Assembly (NCBI GenBank): GCA_963753105.1 | Contig: CAVWBD010000001.1 | Location: 434,001 to 498,000, forward strand | Length of the DNA: 64,000 nucleotides | From: SZUA-36 sp963753105 | Lineage (GTDB): Bacteria > Pseudomonadota > Gammaproteobacteria > Xanthomonadales > SZUA-36 | Direction of reading: 5' to 3' | Shown here: in pieces, positions 43,626 through 53,885 of the stretch | Layout: each line of letters opens with the position of its first letter | Numbering within the stretch: the stretch's first letter is position 1 | Position numbers and translations under genes: made by a program | The notes under the pieces: model-generated | What the model saw: only the letters and a program-made list of their open reading frames with translations | Database searches by the model: none | Told to the model about the DNA's origin: nothing

Positions 43626-46277
43626 ATGCCTGCCGGTAATTACACAACACCCCCTGAATTGAGCCCGTTTTTGCAGCGGCTGGTCTCGAATCATCCCGAG
43701 TGGCTGGAACAGTTAAAGGTCTCTGGTCGCCTGGATCGCCATGACCCACCCGGTGCCGGTGACCTTGCCGCCGGGATCAGCCAGCATGGACTGGATACGG
43801 CACTGCGCCATTTTCGTAACAGGGAAATGCTGCGTCTTATCTGGCGTGACCTGCGGGGACTCACCCCGGTTGAAGAAATCCTGTCGGATCTGAGCGTGCT
43901 TGCAGAAATCTGCCTGCAGGCCGCGGTCGTCTACCACGCTGATGTTCTGGAAGATAAGTACGGTGTGCCGAAAAACACTGATGGGCAGACACAGAAAATG
44001 GTGGTTATCGGTCTCGGCAAGCTGGGTGGACACGAGCTGAACCTGTCATCGGATATTGACATCGTTTTCTGTTACCCGCAGCAGGGCAGTTGTGATGGCC
44101 GGCGCGGATTGGCCAATGAGCAGTTCTTCACGCGCCTGGCCCGTAGCATCATTCGTAGCTTGTCCGCGGTGACGGTGGACGGGTTCTGTTTCCGCGTCGA
44201 TACCCGTTTACGCCCATTCGGAGAATCCGGCCCGCTGGTCAGCAGTTTCTCAGCACTTGAACAGTACTACCAGCGTGAAGGACGTGACTGGGAACGCTAC
44301 GCACTGATCAAGGCACGGCCCGTTGCTGGTGATCTTGCTGCAGGGCAGCGCTTACTGGAAATACTGAAGCCTTTCATCTACCGCCGTTACATCGACTTCG
44401 GCGCCATCGAAGCCTTGCGTGATATGCATGCGAGTGTACGCGAGGATACCTTCAACAAGAATCGTCTCGATGACATCAAGCGTGGACCGGGTGGTATCCG
44501 GGAAATCGAGTTCCTCGTGCAGGCTTTCCAGTTATTACGCGGCGGACGTGAGCGCATACTGCAAACCCCGTCTGTCACAAAAGCTGCAAATGGTTTAAAG
44601 CAACTGCAACTGCTGCCCGGTGAAACCGTTGATAAATTGCTTGATGCCTACCGGTTTTTACGCAGGGTGGAAAACCGCGTGCAGGCACTACATGACCAGC
44701 AGACCCACCGGGTTCCCGCGGGTGACGATGGTATGCGGGTGGCAAATGCAATGGGGTTTGAGGTTTTCGATGACTTCCAGTTTGCCCTGGAAGCCGTCAG
44801 AAGCGATGTGCAAAACCTGTTCGAGAACAGCTTGCCACAACCCATTGGCGAGATCGATGATAACCCGTGGTATCCCACCTGGCGGAATGCACGCAACGCC
44901 ACGCAGCCGGATACAGTAGATGTTGCAAATCCCGGGCCCCTGGCGGCCTTTGTCAAACGATTGAACCGCCTGTCATTGAGCCAGCGTGCTTCAAATCGTC
45001 TTGATCAGTTCATGCCATTGTTGCTGCAACGCATCGATGCTTTGTCACTCGCCGATGCGGTGGTTCACCGGGTGTTGGACCTGGTGTCCGCCATTTGCCA
45101 ACGCAGCGCCTACCTGTCATTGCTGGTGCAAAATCCACGGGCGACCGACCGCATGCTGGAATTGTTCGCCATCAGTGAACGTGTTGCCAGGACCGTAACC
45201 CGGCACCCCGCATTACTGGACGAGTTGATTGATCCCAGCCTGGGCGCCAGGCCGCCGGAAAAAGAAGGTATCCAGGCAGGATTGGACCAGGCCCTGGCTG
45301 GTTTGACTGATACTGAAACCGCGTTGCAGGCCTTGAATGACTTCAAACAGGTCATCACTTTGCGAATCGCAGTCGCCGTATTGCAGTCCACGATGACCGC
45401 GACTGAGGCCATGTCGGTGCTAAGCCTGCTCGCCGAAAGTGTCGTTCAAGCTGTATTGAAACTGGCGCGGGGAGACATGGAAACCCGTCATGGGGTTTTG
45501 CCCGGACAGGAGCTTGCTGTTATCGCCTACGGGAGCCTGGGTGCCGAAACACTTGGTTTTGATTCTGATCTCGATCTCATATTTTTATACCAACCCACGC
45601 CAACCCTGTCTGACGGTCCGCGACCGATAACGGCTGAGCGCTATCACACCGGTGTTGCCCGGCGCATGCTGAGCCTGTTGTCTGCCAGCACACCAGCAGG
45701 AGGCTTGTACAGCATCGATGCGCGTTTACGGCCGAATGGACGTGCCGGTTTACTGGTTTCCAGCTTGGATGCTTTTTCGCGCTACCAGGCCAAAGAAGCC
45801 TGGACATGGGAGTTACAGGCCCTGACCCGGGCCAGGCCCATTGCCGGGAGCACCGGTATTGCCGACAATTTCATGGGTATACGCCGTTCGGTTTTGACAA
45901 GTGCGCGTGATACGAAGCTGATCCGTCAGGAGATACCCGCCATGCGGCAACGCATCCTTGCCGAGCATGGTACCGGAGACTCGCTCAAGTACGCGCCTGG
46001 AGGCTTGCTGGATATCGAATTTATCGTGCAACTCGGCGTGTTACTCAACGCCAGGCAGTACCCGGTAGTGGTGGAATCCACGCGCTGTGATGAACAACTT
46101 CGCATGCTGCAGGATTGCGGTTGGCTCAACGATGCTACAGGCAAGACATTGCAAAGCGCTTTTACCCGCTTACAGGACATCCGCTTGCAGTCAACCCTGC
46201 TCGATCAGGAAAACGGGCTTGATCAAGCGCCACTGCTGGATATCGCACGGGCATTATGTGACGACATATTGAGGTAG
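43626..46277 (+). CDS. glnE: Bifunctional glutamine synthetase adenylyltransferase/deadenylase
   Basis: 883 aa. Adenylylates and de-adenylylates glutamine synthetase in response to PII, controlling nitrogen assimilation. Two nucleotidyltransferase domains are visible: the first with GLGKLGGHELNLSSDIDIVF (about residue 130), RVDTRLRPFGESGPLV and IKRGPGGIREIEFLVQ; the second with AYGSLGAETLGFDSDLDLIF (about residue 635) and SIDARLRPNGRAGLLV. It is about 60 residues shorter at the N-terminus than the E. coli enzyme. No SD is clear; a perfect palindrome sits just upstream. Confidence 0.95.
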   Translation: MPAGNYTTPPELSPFLQRLVSNHPEWLEQLKVSGRLDRHDPPGAGDLAAGISQHGLDTALRHFRNREMLRLIWRDLRGLTPVEEILSDLSVLAEICLQAAVVYHADVLEDKYGVPKNTDGQTQKMVVIGLGKLGGHELNLSSDIDIVFCYPQQGSCDGRRGLANEQFFTRLARSIIRSLSAVTVDGFCFRVDTRLRPFGESGPLVSSFSALEQYYQREGRDWERYALIKARPVAGDLAAGQRLLEILKPFIYRRYIDFGAIEALRDMHASVREDTFNKNRLDDIKRGPGGIREIEFLVQAFQLLRGGRERILQTPSVTKAANGLKQLQLLPGETVDKLLDAYRFLRRVENRVQALHDQQTHRVPAGDDGMRVANAMGFEVFDDFQFALEAVRSDVQNLFENSLPQPIGEIDDNPWYPTWRNARNATQPDTVDVANPGPLAAFVKRLNRLSLSQRASNRLDQFMPLLLQRIDALSLADAVVHRVLDLVSAICQRSAYLSLLVQNPRATDRMLELFAISERVARTVTRHPALLDELIDPSLGARPPEKEGIQAGLDQALAGLTDTETALQALNDFKQVITLRIAVAVLQSTMTATEAMSVLSLLAESVVQAVLKLARGDMETRHGVLPGQELAVIAYGSLGAETLGFDSDLDLIFLYQPTPTLSDGPRPITAERYHTGVARRMLSLLSASTPAGGLYSIDARLRPNGRAGLLVSSLDAFSRYQAKEAWTWELQALTRARPIAGSTGIADNFMGIRRSVLTSARDTKLIRQEIPAMRQRILAEHGTGDSLKYAPGGLLDIEFIVQLGVLLNARQYPVVVESTRCDEQLRMLQDCGWLNDATGKTLQSAFTRLQDIRLQSTLLDQENGLDQAPLLDIARALCDDILR

Positions 46278-46309
46278 AATACAGCAACTATTTTTGTGGA
46301 GATGGTAAC

Positions 46310-46522
46310 TTGACACATCATTCCGGTGCCCAGGACGAACAACTGGGACAAGCAAGCACCAAAACCATGGTTGAGGTCAGCCGCAGCGAGTTGCCGCTTT
46401 CCTGTCCCATGCCCAAGCAGAAGTTGTGGAATGCACATCCACGTGTTTTTTTACCCATCGAGGATAGCGGTCAAGCCGTTTGTCCATATTGCGGTACACA
46501 TTACACGTTAAAAGACCTCTGA
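46310..46522 (+). CDS. Zinc-finger (zf-CHCC) domain small protein
   Basis: 70 aa. The C-terminal half matches zf-CHCC: SCPMPKQKLWNAHPRVFLPI, then AVCPYCGTHYTLKDL, giving Cys/His ligands C, H, C, C. A TTG start at 46310 has GGAGA about 7 nt upstream; ATG 46367 is the alternative. Homologues include the mitochondrial complex I subunit NDUFS6-type fold, but bacterial stand-alone members have no defined function. It lies 6 nt before the glycosyltransferase gene. Confidence 0.85.
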   Translation: MTHHSGAQDEQLGQASTKTMVEVSRSELPLSCPMPKQKLWNAHPRVFLPIEDSGQAVCPYCGTHYTLKDL

Positions 46523-46528
46523 TTCATC

Positions 46529-47641
46529 ATGCACGTAGTACAAGCCCTGGTGTCCCTCGGCATTGGCGGCTCGGAAATGGTCGCCGTCGAAATCACCGAG
46601 TACCTGCGTGCTAACGGTCATCGCGTAACGGTTATTGCGGCCAGCGGCCCGCTCGAAGAGCGTGTCAATAATGCCGGTGCACAATTCCTGGACTGGCCGA
46701 TCGGGCGCAAGCGGCCGGGTACATTGCGTTATATCCGGCTGTTACGTTCATGGATCATGGAAAACCGGCCGGATATCGTGCATGTGCATTCACGTCTGCC
46801 GGCCTGGGTCTGTTACCTCGCCATACGCGGAATACCCGTTTCCCAACGGCCGGTTTTTATCACTTCGATGCATGGGCAATATTCAGTCAGCTCCTACAGC
46901 GCCATCATGGCCCGTGGTGATCACGTTATCGCGGTATCCGGGCATATTCGCAACTACACCCTGAAAAATTACCTGCCGGCCTACCACCCGGACCTGCACA
47001 CCATTTACGGGGGCACCAGCCGGCGCGATTTCCCTTACGGTTACCAACCGGATGATGCCTGGCGTGCAGCGCTTTACCGGGAGTTTCCAAAACTCGAAAA
47101 CAAGCGCATCCTGTTATTGCCCGGCCGTCTGACACGCTACAAGGGCCATGCGACTTTTATCGAGTTGCTGGCCGTTCTCAAGACCGAATTTGACGATATT
47201 CACGGTGTTATTCTCGGCCAGGCACGACCCGGTTCGCGTTATATCAACGAGCTCGAGGGTCTTGCCGAGCGCAATGACGTCAGCGACCGCTTGACGTTCT
47301 GCGGTGTGCGAACCGATATGCAAGACTGGATGGCGGCATCCTACCTGGTGTTCAACCTGTGCAGCGATCCACCGGAAGCATTCGGCAGGATTGCAACCGA
47401 GTGCCTGTCGCTGGGTGTGCCACTGGTTGCGTGGAACCATGGTGGTGTCAGGGAAATATTGCAGCAGATGTTTCCCCGGGGTGCAGTCAACCCGGATAAT
47501 GTAATGGCCCTGATTGACAGGACACGTGACTTTCTGCAGGAGAAACCGGTGGTGAAACACAGTGATGCTTTTTCATTACGGGACTCCATGGAACAGACGC
47601 TGCGACTGTATCAATCTGCCCTGGAACAGAAAGACAGATGA
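46529..47641 (+). CDS. Glycosyltransferase family 4 protein
   Basis: 370 aa GT-B fold retaining glycosyltransferase. The N-terminal acceptor domain has SLGIGGSEMVAVEI and DIVHVHSRLPAWV; the C-terminal donor domain has LLPGRLTRYKGHATFI and the E-x7-E signature in PEAFGRIATECLSLGVPLVA. It probably adds a sugar to LPS core or O-antigen, since it overlaps a ligase/polymerase gene by 4 nt and waaA follows. Confidence 0.9.
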   Translation: MHVVQALVSLGIGGSEMVAVEITEYLRANGHRVTVIAASGPLEERVNNAGAQFLDWPIGRKRPGTLRYIRLLRSWIMENRPDIVHVHSRLPAWVCYLAIRGIPVSQRPVFITSMHGQYSVSSYSAIMARGDHVIAVSGHIRNYTLKNYLPAYHPDLHTIYGGTSRRDFPYGYQPDDAWRAALYREFPKLENKRILLLPGRLTRYKGHATFIELLAVLKTEFDDIHGVILGQARPGSRYINELEGLAERNDVSDRLTFCGVRTDMQDWMAASYLVFNLCSDPPEAFGRIATECLSLGVPLVAWNHGGVREILQQMFPRGAVNPDNVMALIDRTRDFLQEKPVVKHSDAFSLRDSMEQTLRLYQSALEQKDR

Positions 47642-48900
47642 AACTACTGATCAGACGATTACAGCTCGAATGGCCCTGCTGGCTGGCCGTGTCATTTTTT
47701 GCCTTGCTGCCATTCAGACGCCTGGCGGAAATTCCATTATCTATTTTCGCCCTGTCTTTACCCTTCCTGCTGCGTAACCCACAGCACCGGAAACGTATTC
47801 GGGGTGTGGCATTGATTGTTGTCCCCATATTTTTGTGTTTCTGGATACCCATGGTGGTATCCAGTTTTGATTCCTATATGCCGCAAAAAAGCTGGTTCAC
47901 CTCGATAGCTGCATTGCGGTTCCTGGCGGCCGTGCTGAGCCTGTCCGTGCTATTACAGGCTGATTCCGCACGGTGGCGCGTCATCCGCTGGACTTCATTC
48001 CTGCTGGTGTTCTGGGCGGTCGATGGTTTTATCCAGTTGATCTTTGGCAATGACCTGTTTGGTATCGCCATGCACCCGGATCGCCTTAATGCCCTGTTTG
48101 TCCAGAAATACCAGTTTTTCGGACCGACACTGGCCATGCTTTCCCCGTTATTGCTGGAGCATGCCCGCCGCCACTGGCCTGCCTGGGCGTGGGTGGCTGC
48201 TTTCAGCCTGACCCTGGGCGCCGTACTGATCGCCGGTATGCGTGCCGGGTGGTTGATCATGGGCCTGGTGCTGGTGGTTTACATGTGGTTGATGTTCAGG
48301 CGTGACAACCGTGAACTGAGAAAGGTTTCTCTCTCCATACCGGCATTTGCGGTGACCGTGATCATTGCCAGTTACCTGGTTTCACCTTTATTCCAGGCTA
48401 GATTGGACCAGTCACTGGTCCTGCAACAGGGTTCGCATGCCGCACTCGATAACGCCACCAACTACCGCATGCCGATTTTCAAAACCAGCCTGGTGATGTT
48501 CAGGGAGCACCCGGTCAATGGTGTGGGTGTCAGGGCATATCCTGCAGCCTACATGGAGTACGCCGGGCCCGATGATTTCCACATCCGTAACTCGGGTGGT
48601 GTCTCCGGTGCAACACATGCGCACAACCTTGTTCTCGAAGTCATGTCGGACACCGGCACGCTCGGCCTGGTAGCCATGGTTGGTGGTTTCATCCTGATAC
48701 TCAGATTATGGCGTGGCATGAAGCCGGCTCTGCGTAACGAGGCCTTTCCCTTCGCCCTGGCACTGGCGCTGATGCTGTTCCCACTCAACTCGCATTTCGC
48801 CCTGTACGGCACTTACATGTCATCATTGATCTGGATATTGTTTGGCCTGTGGGCGGCCTGTATTGACACCTGCCCGGCCCCGGTCAACCGGGATGCCTGA
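47638..48900 (+). CDS. O-antigen ligase/polymerase family membrane protein
   Basis: 420 aa, about 10-12 helices, with the large periplasmic loop typical of the Wzy_C/WaaL family (FREHPVNGVGVRAYPAAYME, then THAHNLVLEVMSDTGTLGLV with the conserved H-x-H-N). It could be the O-antigen ligase or a polymerase; sequence alone does not decide. The start overlaps the glycosyltransferase stop (ATGA), and its stop overlaps waaA (TGATG). Confidence 0.88.
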   Translation: MKLLIRRLQLEWPCWLAVSFFALLPFRRLAEIPLSIFALSLPFLLRNPQHRKRIRGVALIVVPIFLCFWIPMVVSSFDSYMPQKSWFTSIAALRFLAAVLSLSVLLQADSARWRVIRWTSFLLVFWAVDGFIQLIFGNDLFGIAMHPDRLNALFVQKYQFFGPTLAMLSPLLLEHARRHWPAWAWVAAFSLTLGAVLIAGMRAGWLIMGLVLVVYMWLMFRRDNRELRKVSLSIPAFAVTVIIASYLVSPLFQARLDQSLVLQQGSHAALDNATNYRMPIFKTSLVMFREHPVNGVGVRAYPAAYMEYAGPDDFHIRNSGGVSGATHAHNLVLEVMSDTGTLGLVAMVGGFILILRLWRGMKPALRNEAFPFALALALMLFPLNSHFALYGTYMSSLIWILFGLWAACIDTCPAPVNRDA

Positions 48901-50159
48901 TGCGTATCGTCTACTCCATCCTGATGGTCATCGGCACACCGTTTGTGTTGCTGTATTTTGCCCTGCGGGGTTTGCGCGATAAGTCCTATTGGCAGCGTTG
49001 GCCGGAGCGTTTTGGTGTCATCCCTGCACATATAAAACCTGGTGGCATCCTGGTGCACGCTGCTTCGGTCGGTGAAGTCAATGCAGGCCAGGCGCTGATC
49101 AAGGCCTTGTCGAAATCATTCCCCGATTATGCAATAACGGTCAGTACATTAACCCCCACCGGTTCTGCACAGGTACGCAGGGAATTGGGTAAGCATGTCT
49201 CTGCCTGTTATATCCCCATCGATATCCCGTGGGCCGTTGCCGGCTTTCTGAAGCGTCTGCAACCACGCCTGATCATCATCATAGAAACTGAAATCTGGCC
49301 CAACCTGTATTTCCATGCGCAACAGCAGGGGATACCCCTGGCGATGGCAAACGCCCGGCTTTCTGAGCGCTCCACCCGCCGTTACCGTATCGCATCAGAG
49401 TTCATTGCACAGACCCTGCAAAGAGTTGCCTGGATCGGGACGCAAAGTGCAGATGATCAACGACGACTGGTTGAGTGTGGCGCCAGGCCGGACGGTATCC
49501 GTATGACCGGCAACCTGAAATTCGATATGGAAACCAGCGCCAGTCTCAGGGAAAAAGGTATGGCCTTGCGCTCACACTGGGGAACTTCACGGTTTGTACT
49601 GGTTGCCGGCAGCACACACGAAGAAGATGAAAACGTGGTGATCCCCGCGTTCCAGAAACTGTTACAGAAACACCCCGACACCCTGTTGATTCTGGTGCCA
49701 CGTCACCCCGAGCGTTTTGGACGGGCGGCCCAACTCGCCAGGGAAGCCGGCTTAATGACAGAGCTGTACAGCCAGGGTGAGGCTTGTTCCACGCAGGCAC
49801 AGTGTTTTGTCATCAATACCATTGGTGAGCTGATGACCTATTACGCCTGTGGTGACGTTGCCTATGTGGGTGGCAGCATGGGTGAGCAGGGTGGGCATAA
49901 TGCCCTTGAACCTGCCGCGCTGGGTATACCGGTACTGTTGGGACCCAACATGGACAATGCCCGGGAAATCGCTGAGCAATTACTCGCCTGTCATGCCGCG
50001 ATGCGTGTCAACAACGTACAGGACTTTTGTGCAAGTACTGAAAAAATCCTGGGTGATGCCGGTCTGCGTGACCGGATGGGCTTAGCGGGCAGGGCACTGG
50101 TAGAACAAAACCGGGGCGCGCTGGACGTGACCCTGGAAGCCGTCAGTAAACTACTTTAG
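48900..50159 (+). CDS. waaA: 3-deoxy-D-manno-octulosonic acid (Kdo) transferase
   Basis: 419 aa. Adds Kdo to lipid IVA in the inner leaflet, an essential LPS step. It has the N-terminal membrane anchor (RIVYSILMVIGTPFVLLYFA), ILVHAASVGEVNAGQALIKA, IIIIETEIWPNLYFHAQQQG, VAGSTHEEDE and the donor-binding GGSMGEQGGHNALEPAALGI. It is the last gene of the three-gene LPS run and is convergent with tolC. Confidence 0.96.
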   Translation: MRIVYSILMVIGTPFVLLYFALRGLRDKSYWQRWPERFGVIPAHIKPGGILVHAASVGEVNAGQALIKALSKSFPDYAITVSTLTPTGSAQVRRELGKHVSACYIPIDIPWAVAGFLKRLQPRLIIIIETEIWPNLYFHAQQQGIPLAMANARLSERSTRRYRIASEFIAQTLQRVAWIGTQSADDQRRLVECGARPDGIRMTGNLKFDMETSASLREKGMALRSHWGTSRFVLVAGSTHEEDENVVIPAFQKLLQKHPDTLLILVPRHPERFGRAAQLAREAGLMTELYSQGEACSTQAQCFVINTIGELMTYYACGDVAYVGGSMGEQGGHNALEPAALGIPVLLGPNMDNAREIAEQLLACHAAMRVNNVQDFCASTEKILGDAGLRDRMGLAGRALVEQNRGALDVTLEAVSKLL

Positions 50160-50182
50160 CCACATCTTTTTCGACGAATCAC

Positions 50183-50198
50183 CCCCGTTTTCACGGGG
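50183..50198. terminator. Hairpin between convergent waaA and tolC
   Basis: CCCCGT, loop tttc, ACGGGG: a strong 6-bp GC stem with no U-tract on either strand. It may be a weak or factor-dependent terminator, or just a dispersed palindrome. Confidence 0.35.
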
Positions 50199-50235
50199 AT
50201 GACTGTCCGTTAAACCTGTCAGCGACCTGACAAGC

Positions 50236-51582
50236 CTATTGCAAAATAGTGTTAATCTTTTGCAGGTCTTCTTCAGCCAATACACCAGCCGCGGCTTTTA
50301 ACCGCAGGTGATCCACGACATAAGTGTGACGCGCCAGCGAGTTGTCACGCTGGGCCTGGAAATACCGCTGCTGCGCAATCAGTACATCCACGATAGTGCG
50401 GGTACCAACTTCAAACCCGGCCTGGGTCGCCTCCAGCGCACTTTCCGCCGAAATCATTGCCTGGCCAAAAGCACCAACCTGCTCAATTCCGGCGATCACG
50501 GCACGGTAGGCGTTGTTGGTCGCTCTTACGACCGCTTTTTGCTGTTGATCCAGGTCCTCGTTGACCGCGTTCAGTAAGTACCGGGCCTGCCGGGTCCTGG
50601 ACGAGACCGCGCCACCCTGGTAAATCGGCACACTCAATTGCAGGCCGATACGAGTGTCGTCATTAGTCAGGTCTGTAGTAAAGGCTTCTTCGGGAGTCGG
50701 CCGGAAAACAAATTCATTATTGGTAAAATTGCTATAGCTTGCTACCAGGTCCAGGGTTGGAAAGTGCCCGGAGCGTTGTAGTTTGACCGTTGAATCTGCA
50801 ATCTCTACAGCCTTCTGTGCGGAAACGACTGTCGGATTGTATTGCATCGCGATATCAACCCATTCTGCCGGGCTTTCCGGTGTTGGTTTGACCAAAGGCA
50901 GCACTTCCTGCAAGGGGTCGATATCATCAAAATATTGACCGGTCAGCTCATACAGGGCTTCCTTGGCATCGGCCAGTCTGTTTTTTGAAACAATGGCGCG
51001 GGCGCGGGCGTTGTCATAACTGGCACGGGCCTCGTGGACATCGGTGACGGCTGTCAGACCGACCTCAAAACGTTGCTCGGCCTGCTCAAACTGTCTTTGC
51101 AGGGCGCGCTCTTCCGCGTCGGCGAAAATAACCCCGTCCTGGGCGGTCAGGACACCAAAATACCCGCCTGCGACCCTTACCAGGAAATCCTGGTAGGCGA
51201 GGTTGTAAAGTGCCTCCGCTTGGCTGACCTGTCCTCGCGCAATATCCAGGTTTTCGTAGTTACTCTGTGCATACAGGGACTGACGCAAATCCAAGCCATA
51301 GGATTCAGTATCAATATCACTTTTAGAAACTTGACCCTGAATGGTTGTTTCGCTATCGCCTTGTACATAACCGGCTGATCCGTCTAACCTGGGCAACAGG
51401 TTTGACCAGGCCTGACGTTCGTTCTCACCGGTGGCATCCCTACGGTATGCCGCCGCCTGTAATTGCGGATCATTCTTGACGGCCAGGTCGTGTACACCGA
51501 CCAGGTCAACGGCAAAGACCGGTGACGAGACAAAAAACGCGGCGGCGATCAAAAAGCTCTGGTTCCTGGTATTGAACTGCAT
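50236..51582 (-). CDS. tolC: TolC family outer-membrane channel
   Basis: 448 aa. A signal peptide (FLIAAAFFVSSPVFA) is followed by two OEP repeats: ARGQVSQAEALYNLAYQDFL in the first and FEVGTRTIVDVLIAQQRYFQ in the second, with the usual GLTAVTDVHEARASYDNA. It is a trimeric outer-membrane duct for type I secretion and RND efflux. ATG 51582 has AGGAG 6 nt upstream. The pcm-like gene 19 nt upstream is a common partner in gammaproteobacteria. Confidence 0.94.
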   Translation of the reverse strand: MQFNTRNQSFLIAAAFFVSSPVFAVDLVGVHDLAVKNDPQLQAAAYRRDATGENERQAWSNLLPRLDGSAGYVQGDSETTIQGQVSKSDIDTESYGLDLRQSLYAQSNYENLDIARGQVSQAEALYNLAYQDFLVRVAGGYFGVLTAQDGVIFADAEERALQRQFEQAEQRFEVGLTAVTDVHEARASYDNARARAIVSKNRLADAKEALYELTGQYFDDIDPLQEVLPLVKPTPESPAEWVDIAMQYNPTVVSAQKAVEIADSTVKLQRSGHFPTLDLVASYSNFTNNEFVFRPTPEEAFTTDLTNDDTRIGLQLSVPIYQGGAVSSRTRQARYLLNAVNEDLDQQQKAVVRATNNAYRAVIAGIEQVGAFGQAMISAESALEATQAGFEVGTRTIVDVLIAQQRYFQAQRDNSLARHTYVVDHLRLKAAAGVLAEEDLQKINTILQ

Positions 51583-51601
51583 AACCAACTCCTAAAATTC
51601 C

Positions 51602-52255
51602 CTAAAATTCAAATTCCGGTGCTTTCTCAGCATTGACCAATCTTGCCAGGTCAGTTTCGAACAGGCTTTCTTCGCGCCATTCGGTAGCGTTCAGCTTGCT
51701 CAGTAATTTCGCTTCCATGGCGGGTGAATCACCACATACCACGAACAGGCGGCCACCCGGGTTGACCCAGCCACGAAAATGATCCGGAATATCCTGTACC
51801 GAACCGGTGACCACGACCACGTCATGGGCCTGCTCAGGCTGCCAGCCACTCATGACGTCACCCGTTTCAAACTCGACGTTGTCGAGCTTGATCTCATTCA
51901 GCCTGGCAGCAGCTTCCGTGGAAAACTGTTCGTGTATATCAACACTGACCACGCGTTTGGCCATTTTTGCCAGGCAGGCGGTTATGAACCCGCTACCGGT
52001 CCCGATCTCGAGCACCGTTTCATCATTCTTCAGTTCAAGAGCCTGCAATAAACGGCCTTCCACAACCGGTTTCATCATGTTTTGATCATGATCCAGCGGA
52101 ATGGCTATATCGGCAAACGCCATTTTACGGTACCTGACCGGAACAAAATCTTCCCGGTGGGTGGTTTCCAATAACTCAAGAACACGTGAATCCAAGACCT
52201 CCCATGGCCTGACCTGTTGTTCCACCATGTTGAAACGGGCTTGATCGAAATTCAT
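51602..52255 (-). CDS. pcm: Protein-L-isoaspartate O-methyltransferase family protein
   Basis: 217 aa. SAM-dependent repair methyltransferase for isoaspartyl residues. It begins MNFDQARFNMVEQQVRPWEV, then FVPVRYRKMAFADIAIPL, the SAM site VLEIGTGSGFITACLAKMA (about residue 79) and a RLFVVCGDSPAMEA segment. This variant is the one usually found upstream of tolC. The start at 52255 has GAGG 6 nt upstream; the open frame to 52309 is an over-extension. Confidence 0.88.
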   Translation of the reverse strand: MNFDQARFNMVEQQVRPWEVLDSRVLELLETTHREDFVPVRYRKMAFADIAIPLDHDQNMMKPVVEGRLLQALELKNDETVLEIGTGSGFITACLAKMAKRVVSVDIHEQFSTEAAARLNEIKLDNVEFETGDVMSGWQPEQAHDVVVVTGSVQDIPDHFRGWVNPGGRLFVVCGDSPAMEAKLLSKLNATEWREESLFETDLARLVNAEKAPEFEF

Positions 52256-52564
52256 ACTCATCCTCTTTTGCTCCCACCAAACGGTGTATTTACCTGGCTG
52301 AAATAACAACTAAACAAGGTTAAGACTTGCCCGTTAGGCGAGACAAGGCACAGACTGCCGTGTTTATGGGACGTGCTTTAAGTGCCATTAGTCACAACGG
52401 GAATTATCAAAAAACCAACCCGGGATTAAATATTTGACGCTCCGTATGTAAAACCGGTTTCCTTATATAATCATTATTATCCCATATGTGGACATCCGTG
52501 CCTTAAAAAAGGTTTAAGAAGAAACTTTGTTGATATTTGAAATAAAAATCCCGGAAATCCGGTC

Positions 52565-53092
52565 ATGAGCCATGAAACGGACCGAGCCAAGCTGTTTAAT
52601 CAGCTGGCCGAGATGTATTCGACGGATCTGTATCGATACGCGATGTGGATCTGCGGTAACGACGCGCTGGCCAAGGACCTGGTCCAGGAAACTTTTTTAA
52701 GGGCCTGGCGGGCCCTGGACAAGTTGAAGGACGTTGGTGCCGCCAAGGGCTGGTTAATCACGATCCTGCGACGGGAGTTTGCGCGCACGTTTGAACGCAA
52801 GGTGCCCAAGTTTACGGACATGGACAAGGTTGTCGTGGCAGATGAAACCGAACTGGAGCCAGATGAGCGTACAGAACGAGCATTATTGCGAGCGGGTATC
52901 ATGCGATTGGAACCAAAGTACCGGGATCCCCTGCTGTTACAGGTAGTATTCGGACACAGTTGTGCCGAAATCGCACAACAGCTCGGAATCAGCACCAGCG
53001 CCGTGATGACCCAGTTATTCAGGGCGCGTGAAAAACTGAAAAAACGATTACAGACCGATGGGGTAACGGGCAATGTCCATGAACTTTTCTGA
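52565..53092 (+). CDS. ECF/RpoE-like RNA polymerase sigma factor
   Basis: 175 aa. Region 2 (LYRYAMWICGNDALAKDLVQ, ETFLRAWRALDKL, GWLITILRREFAR) and region 4 (LEPKYRDPLLLQVVFGHSCA, EIAQQLGISTSAVMTQLFRA). It overlaps the DUF3379 gene by 20 nt, the common pairing of this sigma group with its putative anti-sigma. The 255-nt region upstream is AT-rich with a TATAAT at 52466 but no good -35 at standard spacing; no gene is seen there. Confidence 0.92.
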   Translation: MSHETDRAKLFNQLAEMYSTDLYRYAMWICGNDALAKDLVQETFLRAWRALDKLKDVGAAKGWLITILRREFARTFERKVPKFTDMDKVVVADETELEPDERTERALLRAGIMRLEPKYRDPLLLQVVFGHSCAEIAQQLGISTSAVMTQLFRAREKLKKRLQTDGVTGNVHELF

Positions 53093-53829
53093 GTTCAAAA
53101 AAATGATAGGTGCAGACCCGAGAAACCGGGAAAGCGGCACTGTCGAAATTCGTAAATCGAATCCGGAATTCGAGGCACGAGGCACAACAAGCCGAGATAT
53201 TCGAGGACAAGCTCGAAGCAGCACTACACATCCCGCCACCGGCAGACCTGTTGGATCAAATAAAGGATATCAGCCAGACGGGTACGCAACGCCGGAACTG
53301 GATCCCCATGGCGATGGCCGCCAGCCTGGTCATCGCCATCGGTGTAGTGGGCCTGGTCTGGAAACAGCCCCCCCAGTGGGACAGTATCGAGGATTACCTG
53401 GCTGATCATTATTCCCATGATGGCGCCAAGCTGGTGGCAAAGGCCGTGGAGACTGTCGACAAGGCGGATATCGACCGCATCCTGGCCAGGCTGGATAGTT
53501 CTGCGAACCGGCAACTGGCCGAAAATATCCGGTTCATCAAGTTCTGCCCCACACCGGATGGGCGTGGGGCACACATGGTGATCAATACCGGGCAGGGCCT
53601 GATGACGGTGATCCTGATGCCGCATACGGATGTGGCTGATGGTGAGCTCATCGAGTTCCAGAATATGCAGGCATTGCTGGTCAGTCTCGGGACGGGTTCT
53701 GCAGCCATCATCGGTGAACAAAACCAAAGTGTTGAAACCCTGCAAACCATGGTCCGGCAGTCCTTGATAGACAAATATTTTAAGTATTTGATTTATAATT
53801 GTTTTTATCTGTCTCTGCTAATGCATTGA
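53073..53829 (+). CDS. DUF3379 family protein, putative anti-sigma factor (one frameshift)
   Basis: It begins MNFSEFKKMIGADPRNRE, the DUF3379 N-terminus, and changes frame near 53178, after which HEAQQAEIFEDKLEAALHIP leads into one transmembrane helix (WIPMAMAASLVIAIGVVGLV, about residue 75). A periplasmic domain follows (FIKFCPTPDGRGAHMVINTG, GQGLMTVILMPHTDVADG). One inserted base would give about 251 aa. Single-pass topology beside a sigma gene supports an anti-sigma role, which is inference. Confidence 0.75.
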
Positions 53830-53885
53830 ACGGCAAATCACTTCCGGCACATGATTCTGTTAAAAAATCTGTTATCTTCTGCACC